A stretch of DNA of 64,000 nt. It comes from Variovorax paradoxus (GTDB lineage Bacteria; Pseudomonadota; Gammaproteobacteria; Burkholderiales; Burkholderiaceae_C). The notes beneath the pieces were generated by a model that searched no databases, was not told the origin of the DNA, and saw only the letters and a program-made list of their open reading frames with translations. The DNA lies in contig NZ_CP091716.1 in NCBI RefSeq assembly GCF_022009635.1, positions 7,186,501 through 7,250,500 of the forward strand, read 5' to 3'. Shown in pieces: positions 36,024 through 45,881 of the stretch. The position numbers and the translations under genes were made by a program. How positions within the stretch are numbered: position 1 is the first letter of the stretch; each line of letters begins with the position of its first letter.

Positions 36024-36743
36024 ATGCGCGTCGCGCTCGTCACCGGCGGGACCTCCGGGATCGGAGCCGCGACGGCCGAGGCGCTGCAGGCCGCGGGCTA
36101 TCGCGTGGCCGTGACCTTCGCCAACCACGCGGAGCCCGCGCAGGCCTTCGCCGCACGCACCGGCATTCCGGCCTTCGGCTGGAATGTGGCGGATGCCGCC
36201 GCCTGCCAGGCCGGCGTCGCGCACGTGGAAACGGAGTTGGGCCCCGTCGACGTGCTGGTCAACAACGCGGGCATCACGCGGGACACGATGCTGCACAAGA
36301 TGAGCGCGCAACAGTGGCGCGAGGTGCTCGACGTGAACCTGGGCGGCTGCTTCAACATGTGCCGCGCCGTCATCGGCGGCATGCGCGAACGTCGCTTCGG
36401 CCGCATCGTGAACATGGGCTCGGTCAACGGCCTGTCCGGACAGGCGGGACAGGCGAACTACGCGGCCACGAAAGCCGGACTCGCGGGCTTCACCAAGTCG
36501 CTCGCGCTCGAAGGCGCCTCGCGCAACATCACCGCCAACGTGGTTGCGCCCGGCTACACCGACACCCCCATGGTGGAGGCTGTCGCTCCCGAGGTGATGG
36601 CGCGGATCCTGTCGGACATTCCGGCGGGCCGCTTGGCCACGCCCGCCGAGATCGCGCGCGGCGTGGTCTTCCTCGTCGCCGATGAATCCGGCTTCATCAA
36701 CGGCATCACGCTGTCGATCAATGGCGGCAAGTACATGGCCTGA
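36024..36743 (+). CDS. phaB: Short-chain dehydrogenase, acetoacetyl-CoA reductase type
   Basis: 239 residues: the NADP-binding motif VTGGTSGIGAATAEAL at the N-terminus, NNAGITRD, the catalytic Ser in MGSVNGLSGQAGQ, and Y-x-x-x-K as NYAATKAG, followed by VAPGYTDTPMVEAV. These match PhaB and related FabG reductases; PhaB makes R-3-hydroxybutyryl-CoA for PHB. Starts directly after the BON gene stop. With the phasin-like gene at 27,813 this suggests PHB as carbon and electron store in oxygen limitation. FabG-like specificity cannot be excluded. Confidence 0.87.
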   Translation: MRVALVTGGTSGIGAATAEALQAAGYRVAVTFANHAEPAQAFAARTGIPAFGWNVADAAACQAGVAHVETELGPVDVLVNNAGITRDTMLHKMSAQQWREVLDVNLGGCFNMCRAVIGGMRERRFGRIVNMGSVNGLSGQAGQANYAATKAGLAGFTKSLALEGASRNITANVVAPGYTDTPMVEAVAPEVMARILSDIPAGRLATPAEIARGVVFLVADESGFINGITLSINGGKYMA

Positions 36744-36770
36744 GGCGGCGACGCCCTTGCCTTATTTTTT
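36744..36770 (+). terminator. Possible weak rho-independent terminator
   Basis: GGCG/CGCC with a four-base loop directly after the phaB stop, followed by a run of six T. The stem is only 4 bp and the T-run is offset by several bases, so this is a weak candidate. Confidence 0.25.
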
Positions 36771-36785
36771 CCTGGCGAGTCCGCT

Positions 36786-37832
36786 ATGAACACCACATCC
36801 CAGACAACCTCCTTCGATTCTGCCGTACGGCTTGAGCCGACCATGCGGGCAATGGTGCTGAACGCAGCGCTATTGCCGTTGGAGTTCGAGCGGCGAAACA
36901 TTCCGCAGCCCGGCCCGGGAAAGCTGCTCCTGCGCGTGCTGGCATGCGCGGTCTGCCACACCGATCTTCACATCGTCGACGGAGAGTTGCCGCTACCGGT
37001 ACTGCCCATCGTGCCAGGACACGAAATCGTGGGCATTGTCGAGGCGCTGGGAGCGGGCGTCGAGAATCATCGCGTCGGCGACCGCGTGGGCGTGCCTTGG
37101 CTAGCACACAGCTGCGGCTGCTGCACTTTCTGCGCTTCAGGTCACGAAAACCTCTGCGACGTACCGCGCTTCACGGGCTATCACCGCGACGGCGGATTCG
37201 CTAGTCACGCGATCGCCGAGGCGGCCTTCTGCCTGCCGCTTTCCATGCCCGAACCCGACGCCGCACGCATCGCACCCTTGCTCTGCGCGGGCTTGATAGG
37301 CTGGCGCAGCCTGAAGGCAGCTGGCGAGGAGGTGCGGCGGCTGGGTATATTCGGCTCCGGCGCCGCGGCGCACTTGATGACACAGGTGGCCACTTCCCAA
37401 GGGCGAGAAGTCCTCGCATTCACCCGACCTGGAGATACTGAGACGCAGCGCTTCGCGCGCAGCCTCGGAGCGAGATGGGCGGGCAGTTCCGGTGATAGAC
37501 CGCCTGACCCGCTGGACGCGGCCATCATCTTTGCGCCAGCCGGCGAGTTGGTGCCGGCGGCGCTGCGCGTCGTGCGCAAAGGCGGCCGGGTGGTGTGCGG
37601 CGGCATCCACATGAGCGACATTCCCGCCTTTGCGTACCGGCTGCTGTGGGAGGAGCGCAGCGTGGTGTCGGTGGCGAACCTCACGCGCGCGGATGCCCGG
37701 GAGTTCCTCGATTTCGCGCAGACGCACCCGCTGCAGGTCCACGTCAGGACCTATCCGCTCGCGCAGGCCAACGAAGCGCTCGCCGACCTTCGCGCGGGCC
37801 GCATCGAGGGCGCGGCGGTGCTCGTGCCCTGA
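36786..37832 (+). CDS. Zinc-dependent alcohol dehydrogenase (AdhA-like)
   Basis: 348 residues. Catalytic zinc ligands in ACAVCHTDLHIVDGE and VPGHEIVG; structural zinc cysteines in SCGCCTFCASGHENLCD; Rossmann motif GIFGSGAAAHLMTQ. This pattern (VCHTDLH, GYHRDGGFASHA) is typical of the AdhA/zinc-binding alcohol dehydrogenase family found near anaerobic genes. It oxidises or makes primary alcohols, here possibly regenerating NAD. Slightly AT-richer 5' part than its neighbours. It converges on the MBL-fold gene 21 nt downstream. No FNR box is visible directly upstream. Confidence 0.9.
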   Translation: MNTTSQTTSFDSAVRLEPTMRAMVLNAALLPLEFERRNIPQPGPGKLLLRVLACAVCHTDLHIVDGELPLPVLPIVPGHEIVGIVEALGAGVENHRVGDRVGVPWLAHSCGCCTFCASGHENLCDVPRFTGYHRDGGFASHAIAEAAFCLPLSMPEPDAARIAPLLCAGLIGWRSLKAAGEEVRRLGIFGSGAAAHLMTQVATSQGREVLAFTRPGDTETQRFARSLGARWAGSSGDRPPDPLDAAIIFAPAGELVPAALRVVRKGGRVVCGGIHMSDIPAFAYRLLWEERSVVSVANLTRADAREFLDFAQTHPLQVHVRTYPLAQANEALADLRAGRIEGAAVLVP

Positions 37833-37853
37833 CGGAACACCGCAGGCCGGACT

Positions 37854-39206
37854 TCAGAGCTCGCGCGACTCGCGGTACTCAGGCACGGTGCACGGCCAGT
37901 CGTGGCGTTCCTCGATGGCCAGGCGCAGCGCGTCGGCGGCCACCGGTTCCCCGTGGGTCACAAACACCCGGCGCGGCGCTTTCTGCCAGTCGAGCCAGGC
38001 AAGCAGTTCGTCGCGGTCGGCATGGGCCGAAAGGCTCTCCAGGTTCGCGATCTCCGCGCGCACGGGCACGTACGCGCCGTGAATTTTGACTGCATCGGCG
38101 CCCGCCATCATGGCCGCGCCGCGCGTGCCGGCCGCCTGGAAACCCGCGAACAGGATGGTGTTCCTCGCATCGGGCGCGTAGGCCTTCAGGTGGTGCAGCA
38201 CCCGCCCACCGGTGGCCATGCCGCTGGCGGACACGATGATCGACGGGAAATCCAGGGCGTTCAATCGCCGGGATTCCTCGATCGTGTTGACGATGATGGT
38301 CTGCCCCTGCATCTCGGTGCATTGCCGGGCGCTCAAGCGGTGTTCGTCGGGATACCTTCGGTAGATGCGCGTGGCGTCCGCGGCCATGGGGCTGTTCAGG
38401 TACACGGGCATGTCGGGAATGCGGCGCGCCTGCCTGAGCAGCTGGATGCAATGCAACAGCGTCTGCGCCCGCCCGATGGCGAAGGCCGGGATCAGCACGA
38501 TGCCGCCGCGCGCCGCCGTGCGGTTGATCACGCCCGCCAGTTCGGCGAGCGTGTCGGTCGCCGGATGCCCGCGGTCACCGTAGGTCGACTCCACCACCAC
38601 GTAGTCCGCCGGATCGACGACCTCGGGCGGCCGCATCAGCAGGTCGCCGCTGCGTCCCAGGTCGCCCGAAAACAGGATGCTCGCCCCTTCCCAGCCCACG
38701 CGCAGGCTGCCGGCGCCCAGTATGTGGCCCGCCCTGCGCAGTTGCCAGGACCAGCCCGGCCATGGCGCGCACTCCTGGCCGAACGGAACCGGTTCGAAGC
38801 GTTCGAGCGCAGCGCGCGCCTCCTCCTCGGTGTACAGCGGCAGGGCCGGCTCGTGTTTCGAGTGGCCGTGCCGGTTGGCATAGGCGGCGTCCTCCTCCTG
38901 CAGGCGGCCCGAGTCGGGCAGGAGCAGTTCACAGAGTTCGCGGGTGGCGGCGCTGCAATGAACCTTGCCCCTGAAGCCGAGCCGGACCAAGCGGGGTATG
39001 AAGCCGCTGTGGTCCATGTGCGCGTGCGTCAGAAACACCGCGTCGATCGAGGACGGTTCGACCGGCAGCGCATCCCAGTTGCGCAGGCGCAGTTGCTTGA
39101 GCCCCTGGAAGAGCCCGCAATCGACCATCAGCCGCCGGCCCTCGTGCGTCAGCAGGTATTTGGAGCCGGTGACGGTGCCCGTGCCTCCGAGGAAGTCGAT
39201 GCGCAT
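37854..39206 (-). CDS. Metallo-beta-lactamase/beta-CASP hydrolase (RNA-processing exonuclease type)
   Basis: 450 residues. MBL metal motif FLTHAHMDHSGFIPRLV near residue 60, GDLGR block, and beta-CASP motifs with FPSIIVSASGMATGGRVLHH and the C-terminal SAHADRDELLAWL and VFVTHGE. It matches the YSH1/CPSF-type family found in bacteria as RNA-metabolising hydrolase. It probably cleaves or trims RNA in the cytoplasm. Start ATG 39206 lies just downstream of the Usp stop (7 bp gap), so the two are co-transcribed. Confidence 0.92.
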   Translation of the reverse strand: MRIDFLGGTGTVTGSKYLLTHEGRRLMVDCGLFQGLKQLRLRNWDALPVEPSSIDAVFLTHAHMDHSGFIPRLVRLGFRGKVHCSAATRELCELLLPDSGRLQEEDAAYANRHGHSKHEPALPLYTEEEARAALERFEPVPFGQECAPWPGWSWQLRRAGHILGAGSLRVGWEGASILFSGDLGRSGDLLMRPPEVVDPADYVVVESTYGDRGHPATDTLAELAGVINRTAARGGIVLIPAFAIGRAQTLLHCIQLLRQARRIPDMPVYLNSPMAADATRIYRRYPDEHRLSARQCTEMQGQTIIVNTIEESRRLNALDFPSIIVSASGMATGGRVLHHLKAYAPDARNTILFAGFQAAGTRGAAMMAGADAVKIHGAYVPVRAEIANLESLSAHADRDELLAWLDWQKAPRRVFVTHGEPVAADALRLAIEERHDWPCTVPEYRESREL

Positions 39207-39213
39207 GGAAGCC

Positions 39214-40038
39214 TCAATGCGACATCAGCACCGGCAAGGTCATCCACTGGAGCATGGACAGCGTGGCGCCGCCCATCACCCACTCGCGCGCCCTGCTGTG
39301 GCCGTAGCAGCCCATCACCAGCAGGTCGGAACTCAGGTCGGAGGCGAGCGACAGCAGCTTGTTGCCGACGTCGTCGTCCTTGTCCCCGCCGGGATGCAGG
39401 CGGATGTTGCCGACACCCTGCGCCCGCAGGTAGGCCTGCAGGCTCTGCAGCGATGCAGCCGCACCCTCGCCGTACGCGACGACGTCCACGCGGTCCGCCT
39501 TGCACAGCCACGGCAGGGCGGAACTCACGGCGCGCGCGGATTCGCGCGTTTCCTTCCAGGCCACCAGCACGTTGCGGCCGATGGGACCGATCGGCCCCGC
39601 GTAAGGCAGCACCAGCGCCGGCCGGCCGCTCTGCACCAGCACGCTTGGCAGGAAGTCGCCGGGCAGTTCTGCGTCCATCGGGTCGTTCCGGTCACGCTGG
39701 CCGAGGATCAGCAGGTCGGCATATAGGGCACGCCGGCCGAACCCCCAGGGCCCGTCGCTTTCGGCCTCGACCCAATGCAGGCGCGGCGAATCCGCGCTGT
39801 GCTGCATGAAGGTGGCGTGCATCCTGTCGCGCGCGTCCTTGTCGATCTCCTGCATGATCGCGACCGCTTCCGCGGCGGCCTCGATGGCGTAGGGGTAGCG
39901 CATCAGCGCCGACAGGGTGCACGGCTGGGCCGTCACCTCGGCATCGAAGGTCTCGGCGAGCTGGCGGGCCAGCTCGATGCGCTCCGCCGCGCGGGCCGTG
40001 CCGTCGAGGTGAAGCAGGATGGATTTCGGGGTCGGCAT
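39214..40038 (-). CDS. Tandem-domain universal stress protein (274 aa)
   Basis: Starts MPTPKSILLHLDGTARAAER. The first domain has LLILGQRDRNDPMDAELPGD, very like the Usp at 1,518 (VLGQRDPRDKDGFDVPADF); the second has GCYGHSRAREWVMGGATLSM and ends LPVLMSH. The two proteins are clear paralogues. GGAG lies 6 nt upstream of ATG 40038, and an FNR-like box is 71.5 bp upstream. First gene of an operon with the beta-CASP hydrolase. Confidence 0.92.
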   Translation of the reverse strand: MPTPKSILLHLDGTARAAERIELARQLAETFDAEVTAQPCTLSALMRYPYAIEAAAEAVAIMQEIDKDARDRMHATFMQHSADSPRLHWVEAESDGPWGFGRRALYADLLILGQRDRNDPMDAELPGDFLPSVLVQSGRPALVLPYAGPIGPIGRNVLVAWKETRESARAVSSALPWLCKADRVDVVAYGEGAAASLQSLQAYLRAQGVGNIRLHPGGDKDDDVGNKLLSLASDLSSDLLVMGCYGHSRAREWVMGGATLSMLQWMTLPVLMSH

Positions 40039-40102
40039 GGAGGCTCTCCTTGGGTTGGGTGGGCGACGGGATTCACCTTAGGCCCGCAGGCCCCGCACGG
40101 GC

Positions 40103-40116
40103 TTGCGCTGCGTCAA
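40103..40116. promoter_or_regulatory. FNR-like box TTGCGCTGCGTCAA
   Basis: Degenerate in both halves but with the TTG-N8-CAA core. The centre is 71.5 bp from the minus-strand Usp start; probably serves the Usp/beta-CASP operon. Confidence 0.5.
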
Positions 40117-40150
40117 CCAGCGGAAGGAAAGCGGCGACCCGCATCGAGGC

Positions 40151-40164
40151 TTGATCCATCTCAA
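40151..40164. promoter_or_regulatory. FNR-like box TTGATCCATCTCAA
   Basis: Perfect left half, one mismatch in the right half. The centre is 64.5 bp upstream of the DUF2892 gene at 40222, which it probably controls. Confidence 0.68.
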
Positions 40165-40221
40165 CACCCGCACCCGGTGCGGCGCGCAAGATGTTCTTCA
40201 CCATTTCAATGGAGAAGTCGC

Positions 40222-40425
40222 ATGCCTTTCCTGACGAAGAATGTCGGAGTCCTCGACCGCGCGCTGCGCATCGGCGCAGGCCTGCTGCTCATCGCCCTGG
40301 CGGTCAGGGGAACCATCGGGTTCTGGGGCTACATCGACGTGGTGCCGCTGCTGACGGGCGTGGTGGGCAACTGCCCGGGCTACACCCTGTTCGGCGTCAG
40401 CACCTGCCCGCGCGACGGACGCTGA
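40222..40425 (+). CDS. DUF2892 small membrane protein
   Basis: 67 residues starting MPFLTKNVGVLDRALRIGAG with two hydrophobic segments and the family ending LLTGVVGNCPGYTLFGVSTC, as in the C-terminal part of YgaP. Often linked to sulfur or rhodanese functions; role unknown. GGAG lies 8-9 nt before ATG 40222. FNR-like box 64.5 bp upstream, so this begins a transcript with the next two small genes. Confidence 0.87.
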   Translation: MPFLTKNVGVLDRALRIGAGLLLIALAVRGTIGFWGYIDVVPLLTGVVGNCPGYTLFGVSTCPRDGR

Positions 40426-40462
40426 GATCCGGATGCGTGTCCACCGAACCACGGAGGACCGG

Positions 40463-40567
40463 ATGTCGATCCATCTTCTGCTGCTCATCGTGCTGTGCGC
40501 TGCACTGGGCGGCACCGTCCTGTGGCTCGTGTTCCAGCTGGTCATCAAGTGGCTCACGCTGGACTGA
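40463..40567 (+). CDS. Single-helix membrane peptide (34 aa)
   Basis: GGAGGACCGG precedes ATG 40463. The product, starting MSIHLLLLIVLCAALGGTVL and ending IKWLTLD, is one hydrophobic helix with a short cytoplasmic tail, the size of CydX or CcoQ-like subunits of oxidases. The position, near the cbb3 cluster and 37 nt after the DUF2892 gene, makes a small membrane accessory role possible. No family recognised. Confidence 0.6.
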   Translation: MSIHLLLLIVLCAALGGTVLWLVFQLVIKWLTLD

Positions 40568-40586
40568 ACTTTCTGGAAGCCATCCG

Positions 40587-40859
40587 ATGTGCATGAACCT
40601 GCTGCGCAGGCTCGCCGGCGCGCGGCTGCCTTGCGTCGAAGCCGATCCCGCGATGATCGACAGGCTGCGCGTGCTCGAGGCCGCCGGCCAGATCGAGGTC
40701 CGGATTCCCCCTGCCTCTGCGGGCACCGACGACGGCCCGCGTCAGGACGTGGCCACCGTGACCAGCATCACGCCCCGGGGATGGAAGACACTTGCCGCCG
40801 ATGCGCCTCCCGGCGAAGCGCTGAGCTTCACCGGCACCAGGCGTCGATCTGGCGAATGA
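40587..40859 (+). CDS. Small hypothetical protein (90 aa)
   Basis: Starts MCMNLLRRLAGARLPCVEAD; a second start MNLLRR at 40593 is possible. The sequence MIDRLRVLEAAGQIEVRIPP and the later ITPRGWKTLAADAP are reminiscent of winged-helix-type small proteins but give no firm family. It follows the 34-residue peptide by 19 nt and overlaps convergently, by 32 bp, the end of the membrane protein gene at 40,828. Confidence 0.5.
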   Translation: MCMNLLRRLAGARLPCVEADPAMIDRLRVLEAAGQIEVRIPPASAGTDDGPRQDVATVTSITPRGWKTLAADAPPGEALSFTGTRRRSGE

Positions 40860-41523
40860 GGTCCGACCACACCGCATGTGCGGCCGCCGCCGCCAGCAGC
40901 ACGCCGGCCAGCCGCGCGCCCCAGGCCTGGCGGACACCGTCGCCGGCCAGGCGCAACCAGATCCATGGGCCGATCAGCAGCGAGGCACTGCTTCCGACTG
41001 CAAACAGCGCCATCAGCAGCCCGCCCTGCATGGGGCCGTTGCCGAGACTGGCGAGCATCAGCGCCGAATAGAGCATCCCGCACGGCAGCCCCACCCAGAG
41101 CAGCCCCGTGGCGAGCACGCCCAGCCAGGTGCCGCCGGCATGCGGACGCAGGCGTGATTCGAGCGCGCGGCCGATGCGCCGCGCCCACAGCGGCTGGCGC
41201 CCCGTGACGGCCAGCATCGCGCCCCAGGCGAACACGAAGACGTGCAGCAGCACCCACAGCGGCCGCAATGCGGAAACCTGCGTGCTGGCCAGCGCGAGGC
41301 TGTCGGCGCTGGCGGCCGCGACGGCACCCGCTGCCGCGTAGCTCGCGATGCGGCCGAGATGAAAGGCGCCGGGCGCGCCGAACCCCGCCACCGCGCCCCG
41401 CCCTGCGACCGGAAGCGGCACGATCCGTATCACCGCCGAAGAGGCGGCGCCGCACATCGCCGCGCAGTGCGGCCCGCCGGCCAGGCCCATGAGCAACGCG
41501 GCACCGGCGAGCGCGAGTTGCAT
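40828..41523 (-). CDS. Sulfite exporter TauE/SafE-family (UreH/DsbD-like) membrane protein of the cbb3 cluster
   Basis: 231 residues, six hydrophobic helices. Motifs GGPHCAAMCGAAS at the N-terminus and GLPCGMLYSALMLASLG later, the two Cys-containing half-repeats of the DsbD-like TauE/SafE group that commonly accompanies cco genes. Thought to move copper or reducing equivalents during oxidase assembly; the exact role is not shown by the sequence. It begins 3 bp downstream of the hemN stop, so it is the last gene of the cco operon. Confidence 0.83.
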   Translation of the reverse strand: MQLALAGAALLMGLAGGPHCAAMCGAASSAVIRIVPLPVAGRGAVAGFGAPGAFHLGRIASYAAAGAVAAASADSLALASTQVSALRPLWVLLHVFVFAWGAMLAVTGRQPLWARRIGRALESRLRPHAGGTWLGVLATGLLWVGLPCGMLYSALMLASLGNGPMQGGLLMALFAVGSSASLLIGPWIWLRLAGDGVRQAWGARLAGVLLAAAAAHAVWSDLIRQIDAWCR

Positions 41524-41525
41524 GT

Positions 41526-42932
41526 TCAGACCACGCGGGAGAAGCGCGTGCGGTTGGAGCGGCAGTACCGGTCGAACACCATCGCGACCGCGCGCACGAG
41601 AAACCAGCCTTCCTCGGTCACCTCGAGGGCATGGTCGCTCAGGCGCACCAGGCCGTCGGCGACCAGCGTTCCGAGCGCCGCGAACTCGGTGGCGAAGTAG
41701 CGGCGGAAGTCGACCGCGAAGGCTTCGCCCGTGGCATCGAAGTCGACCCGGCCCCGGCACATCAGCGCCGTGATCACTTCCCGCCGCAGCAGGTCGTCGC
41801 GCGACAGCGCAAGGCCCCGCACCACCGGCAGGCGCCCCTGGTCGAGCAGGTCGCGGTATTCGTCCAGGCTCTTGGCGTTCTGGCTGTAGGTGGCGCCCAC
41901 GCGTCCGATGCCCGATACGCCGAGCGCGATCAGGTCGCCCTCAGGCCGGGTGCCGTAGCCCTGGAAGTCGCGGTGCAGCCGCCCTTCCTTCTTCGCGACG
42001 GCGAGCGGATCGTCGGGCAGCGCGAAGTGGTCCATGCCGATGTAGACATAGCCTGCATCGGTGAGCTTCGCGATGGCGTCCGCGAGCATGCGCACGCGCG
42101 TCGAGGCGTCCGGCAGCTCGTCGGGGCAGATGCGCCGCTGCGGCTTGAAGCGCTCCGGCAGGTGGGCATAGGCGTAGAGCGCGATGCGGTCGGGCCGCAG
42201 CGCGCAGACCTGCGCGAGCGTGCGCCCGAAGGAGGCATCGTTCTGTCGCGGCAGGCCGTAGATCAGGTCCAAGTTGATCGACCCGAAGCCCAGCGAGCGC
42301 GCGTCGTCCATCAGCGCGAAGACCTGCGACGCGGGCTGGATGCGGTGCACGGCCTGCTGCACGGCCGGATCGAAGTCCTGCACGCCGAAGCTCAGGCGGT
42401 TGAAGCCCAGCGCCGCGAGGTTGGCAAGCCTGTGCCTGTCGACCGTGCGCGGATCGACTTCGATGGAACGCTCGCCGCCGGGCACGAAGGCGAAGGACCG
42501 TCGCAGCAACGCCATGAACTCGCCGAGCTCCGCGTCGTCGAGGAAAGTCGGAGAACCGCCGCCCAGGTGCAGCTGGGCCCCGGTGGCGCTGCGGCCGAGC
42601 TGCGCGACCTGCAGCTCCACTTCGCGCGCCAGGTAGGCCAGGTACTGCCGGCCCCATTCATGATGCCGGGTGACGATCTTGTTGCAGGCGCAGTAGTAGC
42701 ACAGCGACTCGCAGAACGGGATGTGGACGTACAAGGACAGCTGCGACGCCGCGGGACCGGCCATGCGGCGATGCCGCAGGGCCTGCACGTAGTCGTCGGC
42801 GCCGAAGGCCTCGACGAAGCGATCGGCGGTGGGATACGAGGTGTAGCGCGGCCCGGGCACGTCGAACTGCCGCAACAGGTCGATGGGCAGCGGCGCCTGC
42901 ACGGGCCCGGAAGCGAGAGCGATGGAAGTCAT
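41526..42932 (-). CDS. hemN: Oxygen-independent coproporphyrinogen III dehydrogenase
   Basis: Radical-SAM enzyme of haem synthesis that works without O2. 468 residues from MTSIALASG at 42932. The 4Fe-4S motif is YVHIPFCESLCYYCACNK (C-x3-C-x2-C plus the fourth Cys), then GGGSPTFL and RLSFGVQDFDPAVQQAVHR and the C-terminal HemN domain with GVSGIGRVG and TALMCRGRVDF. The start overlaps the previous gene by 4 bp. Supplies haem for the cbb3 oxidase at low oxygen, hence its place in this operon. Confidence 0.96.
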   Translation of the reverse strand: MTSIALASGPVQAPLPIDLLRQFDVPGPRYTSYPTADRFVEAFGADDYVQALRHRRMAGPAASQLSLYVHIPFCESLCYYCACNKIVTRHHEWGRQYLAYLAREVELQVAQLGRSATGAQLHLGGGSPTFLDDAELGEFMALLRRSFAFVPGGERSIEVDPRTVDRHRLANLAALGFNRLSFGVQDFDPAVQQAVHRIQPASQVFALMDDARSLGFGSINLDLIYGLPRQNDASFGRTLAQVCALRPDRIALYAYAHLPERFKPQRRICPDELPDASTRVRMLADAIAKLTDAGYVYIGMDHFALPDDPLAVAKKEGRLHRDFQGYGTRPEGDLIALGVSGIGRVGATYSQNAKSLDEYRDLLDQGRLPVVRGLALSRDDLLRREVITALMCRGRVDFDATGEAFAVDFRRYFATEFAALGTLVADGLVRLSDHALEVTEEGWFLVRAVAMVFDRYCRSNRTRFSRVV

Positions 42933-43195
42933 TGAGAGGGTGTACCCACGGGGGCGTCGGGTTGTCCGGACACGGCCGGCCCGGCCAGCAGCAGCGTGCA
43001 TGCGCTCGACGCCGCCGCCATCAGCCAGAAGACGAAGAAGGCTCCGGTATAGATGCCCTGGCGCGACATGCGCAGCGCGTCGGCGCCGCAGAAGGTGTTG
43101 ATGGGGTCGACGAGCGCGAACACCAGCACCTCCATGCCGCAGGCCACCAGGAAGGACGGCCAGAGAATGCCCGCGAACAGGCGACCCCCCTTCAC
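42929..43195 (-). CDS. Small membrane protein of the cco operon (88 aa)
   Basis: GTG start at 43195 overlaps the ccoH stop (GTGA). Two hydrophobic helices: FAGILWPSFLVACGMEVLVF and the segment around GAFFVFWLMAAASSACTLLL; between them DPINTFCGADALRMSRQG. The stop overlaps the hemN start by 4 bp. This small protein recurs in cco clusters of related bacteria, as far as I recall, but I cannot assign a function. Translational coupling on both sides argues for a real gene. Confidence 0.7.
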   Translation of the reverse strand: MKGGRLFAGILWPSFLVACGMEVLVFALVDPINTFCGADALRMSRQGIYTGAFFVFWLMAAASSACTLLLAGPAVSGQPDAPVGTPSQ

Positions 43196-43497
43196 GGCGC
43201 CGCCTGCCGGACCACCGGCGACATGTCCTCCGCCGGCGTCATCGCGTGGTCGCGGCCGGTCAGCGCGGGAAGGTGCTTCTTCACGGCCAGGGTCTTGTTG
43301 ATCTCGAGGCCCTCGCGGTAGTAGTCCTCCGACACCAGCGCGTCGGGGCTGTGCCAGGCCAGCCAGAAGGTCACGAAGCTGGCGATCATCACGGCCGCGG
43401 GGCCGCCGATCACCATCCAGAGCAGCGGATGGCGCCACCAGGGTTTGTCCGCCTCGGCTGCGGGTGCGTTCATCGTCGAATCGGTTGCTGCGTTCAT
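43192..43497 (-). CDS. ccoH: FixH/CcoH cbb3 oxidase assembly protein
   Basis: 101 residues: one transmembrane helix (LLWMVIGGPAAVMIASFVTF) and the family motif W-x-A-W-x-S-x-D-x-L-V-x-x-D-Y-Y-x-x-G, here WLAWHSPDALVSEDYYREGL. FixH is needed for cbb3 assembly with CcoI. Starts just upstream of ccoG on the transcript order and overlaps the next small gene. Confidence 0.9.
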   Translation of the reverse strand: MNAATDSTMNAPAAEADKPWWRHPLLWMVIGGPAAVMIASFVTFWLAWHSPDALVSEDYYREGLEINKTLAVKKHLPALTGRDHAMTPAEDMSPVVRQAAP

Positions 43498-43507
43498 TCC
43501 AGACCTT

Positions 43508-44935
<1,428 letters not shown>

Positions 44936-44950
44936 GGCGGGCCGCGGACG

Positions 44951-45868
44951 TCAGGGCTTGGCCGCCGCCGTGCTGTTGGACAGCCCCCAGACATAGGACG
45001 CGACCATCCGGATCTGCGCCTCGGTGAGGCGACGTTCCTGCGCGGGCATCTCGTTGCGCTTGCCCGAATTGATCATCTGGATGATCGCCGCCTCGCCGTA
45101 GCCGTGCAGCCAGATCTTGTCGCTGAGGTTGGGCGCGCCCAGGGTCTGGTTGCCGACGCCACCAACGCCGTGGCAGGCGACGCAGACCGTGAACTTCGAC
45201 TTTCCGAGGCCGGCGCGCACCGAGTCGTGAGGTTCGCCCGACAGGCTCAGCACATAGTTGGCGACGTTCTTCACGTCGTCGGAGGTCCCCACGGCGGCGG
45301 CCATAGGAGGCATCACCCCCACGCGTCCCTTGGTGATGCTTTCGGTGATCCTCTCGGGCGTGCCGCCGTACAGCCAGTCCTTGTCGGTCAGGTCCGGAAA
45401 GCCCTTGCTGCCGCGCGCGTCGGAGCCGTGGCACTGAGCGCAGTTGCCCATGAAGAGCCGCTCGCCGATCGCATGGGCCTGCGGGTCCCGCGCGATCTCC
45501 TCGACCGGCATCGCGGTGTACTTCGCATAGACGGGAGCGAGCTCCTGGGTGGCTTTGGCGACTTCCGCCTCGTACTCGCCGCGCGAAGTCCAGTCGGACT
45601 GCCCGCGAAAGCTCCCGAGCCCCGGAAAGACCGCCAGATAGCCCAGCCCGAAGACGATGGTCAGCACGAACAGTCCGACCCACCACATGGGCAGAGGATT
45701 GTTGGCCTCGCGCAGGTCCCCGTCCCAGACATGGCCGGTTGTGTTGTCGGCGCTGGGCGCGACGCGCTTGCGCGCGGTGAGCCACAGCAGGATCACGCAG
45801 CCGAGGATGCTCAGCAGGGAGATCACCGCCACGTAGTTCGACCAGAAACGGCTGATGAAATCGCTCAT
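44951..45868 (-). CDS. ccoP: cbb3 oxidase dihaem subunit CcoP
   Basis: 305 residues. N-terminal membrane helices (VAVISLLSILGCVILLWLTA; WWVGLFVLTIVFGLGYLAVF) and two haem c sites CAQCH and CVACH in the periplasmic part. Transfers electrons from cytochrome bc1 or soluble cytochrome c to the catalytic subunit. 13 bp downstream of ccoQ. Confidence 0.96.
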   Translation of the reverse strand: MSDFISRFWSNYVAVISLLSILGCVILLWLTARKRVAPSADNTTGHVWDGDLREANNPLPMWWVGLFVLTIVFGLGYLAVFPGLGSFRGQSDWTSRGEYEAEVAKATQELAPVYAKYTAMPVEEIARDPQAHAIGERLFMGNCAQCHGSDARGSKGFPDLTDKDWLYGGTPERITESITKGRVGVMPPMAAAVGTSDDVKNVANYVLSLSGEPHDSVRAGLGKSKFTVCVACHGVGGVGNQTLGAPNLSDKIWLHGYGEAAIIQMINSGKRNEMPAQERRLTEAQIRMVASYVWGLSNSTAAAKP

Positions 45869-45881
45869 CGTGCTCCTCCCT

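Noticed and set aside
36786..37832. Alcohol dehydrogenase as a member of the FNR set
   Set aside because: No TTG-N8-CAA box is visible in the 43 bp upstream; it may be transcribed with phaB, but I could not support a box of its own.
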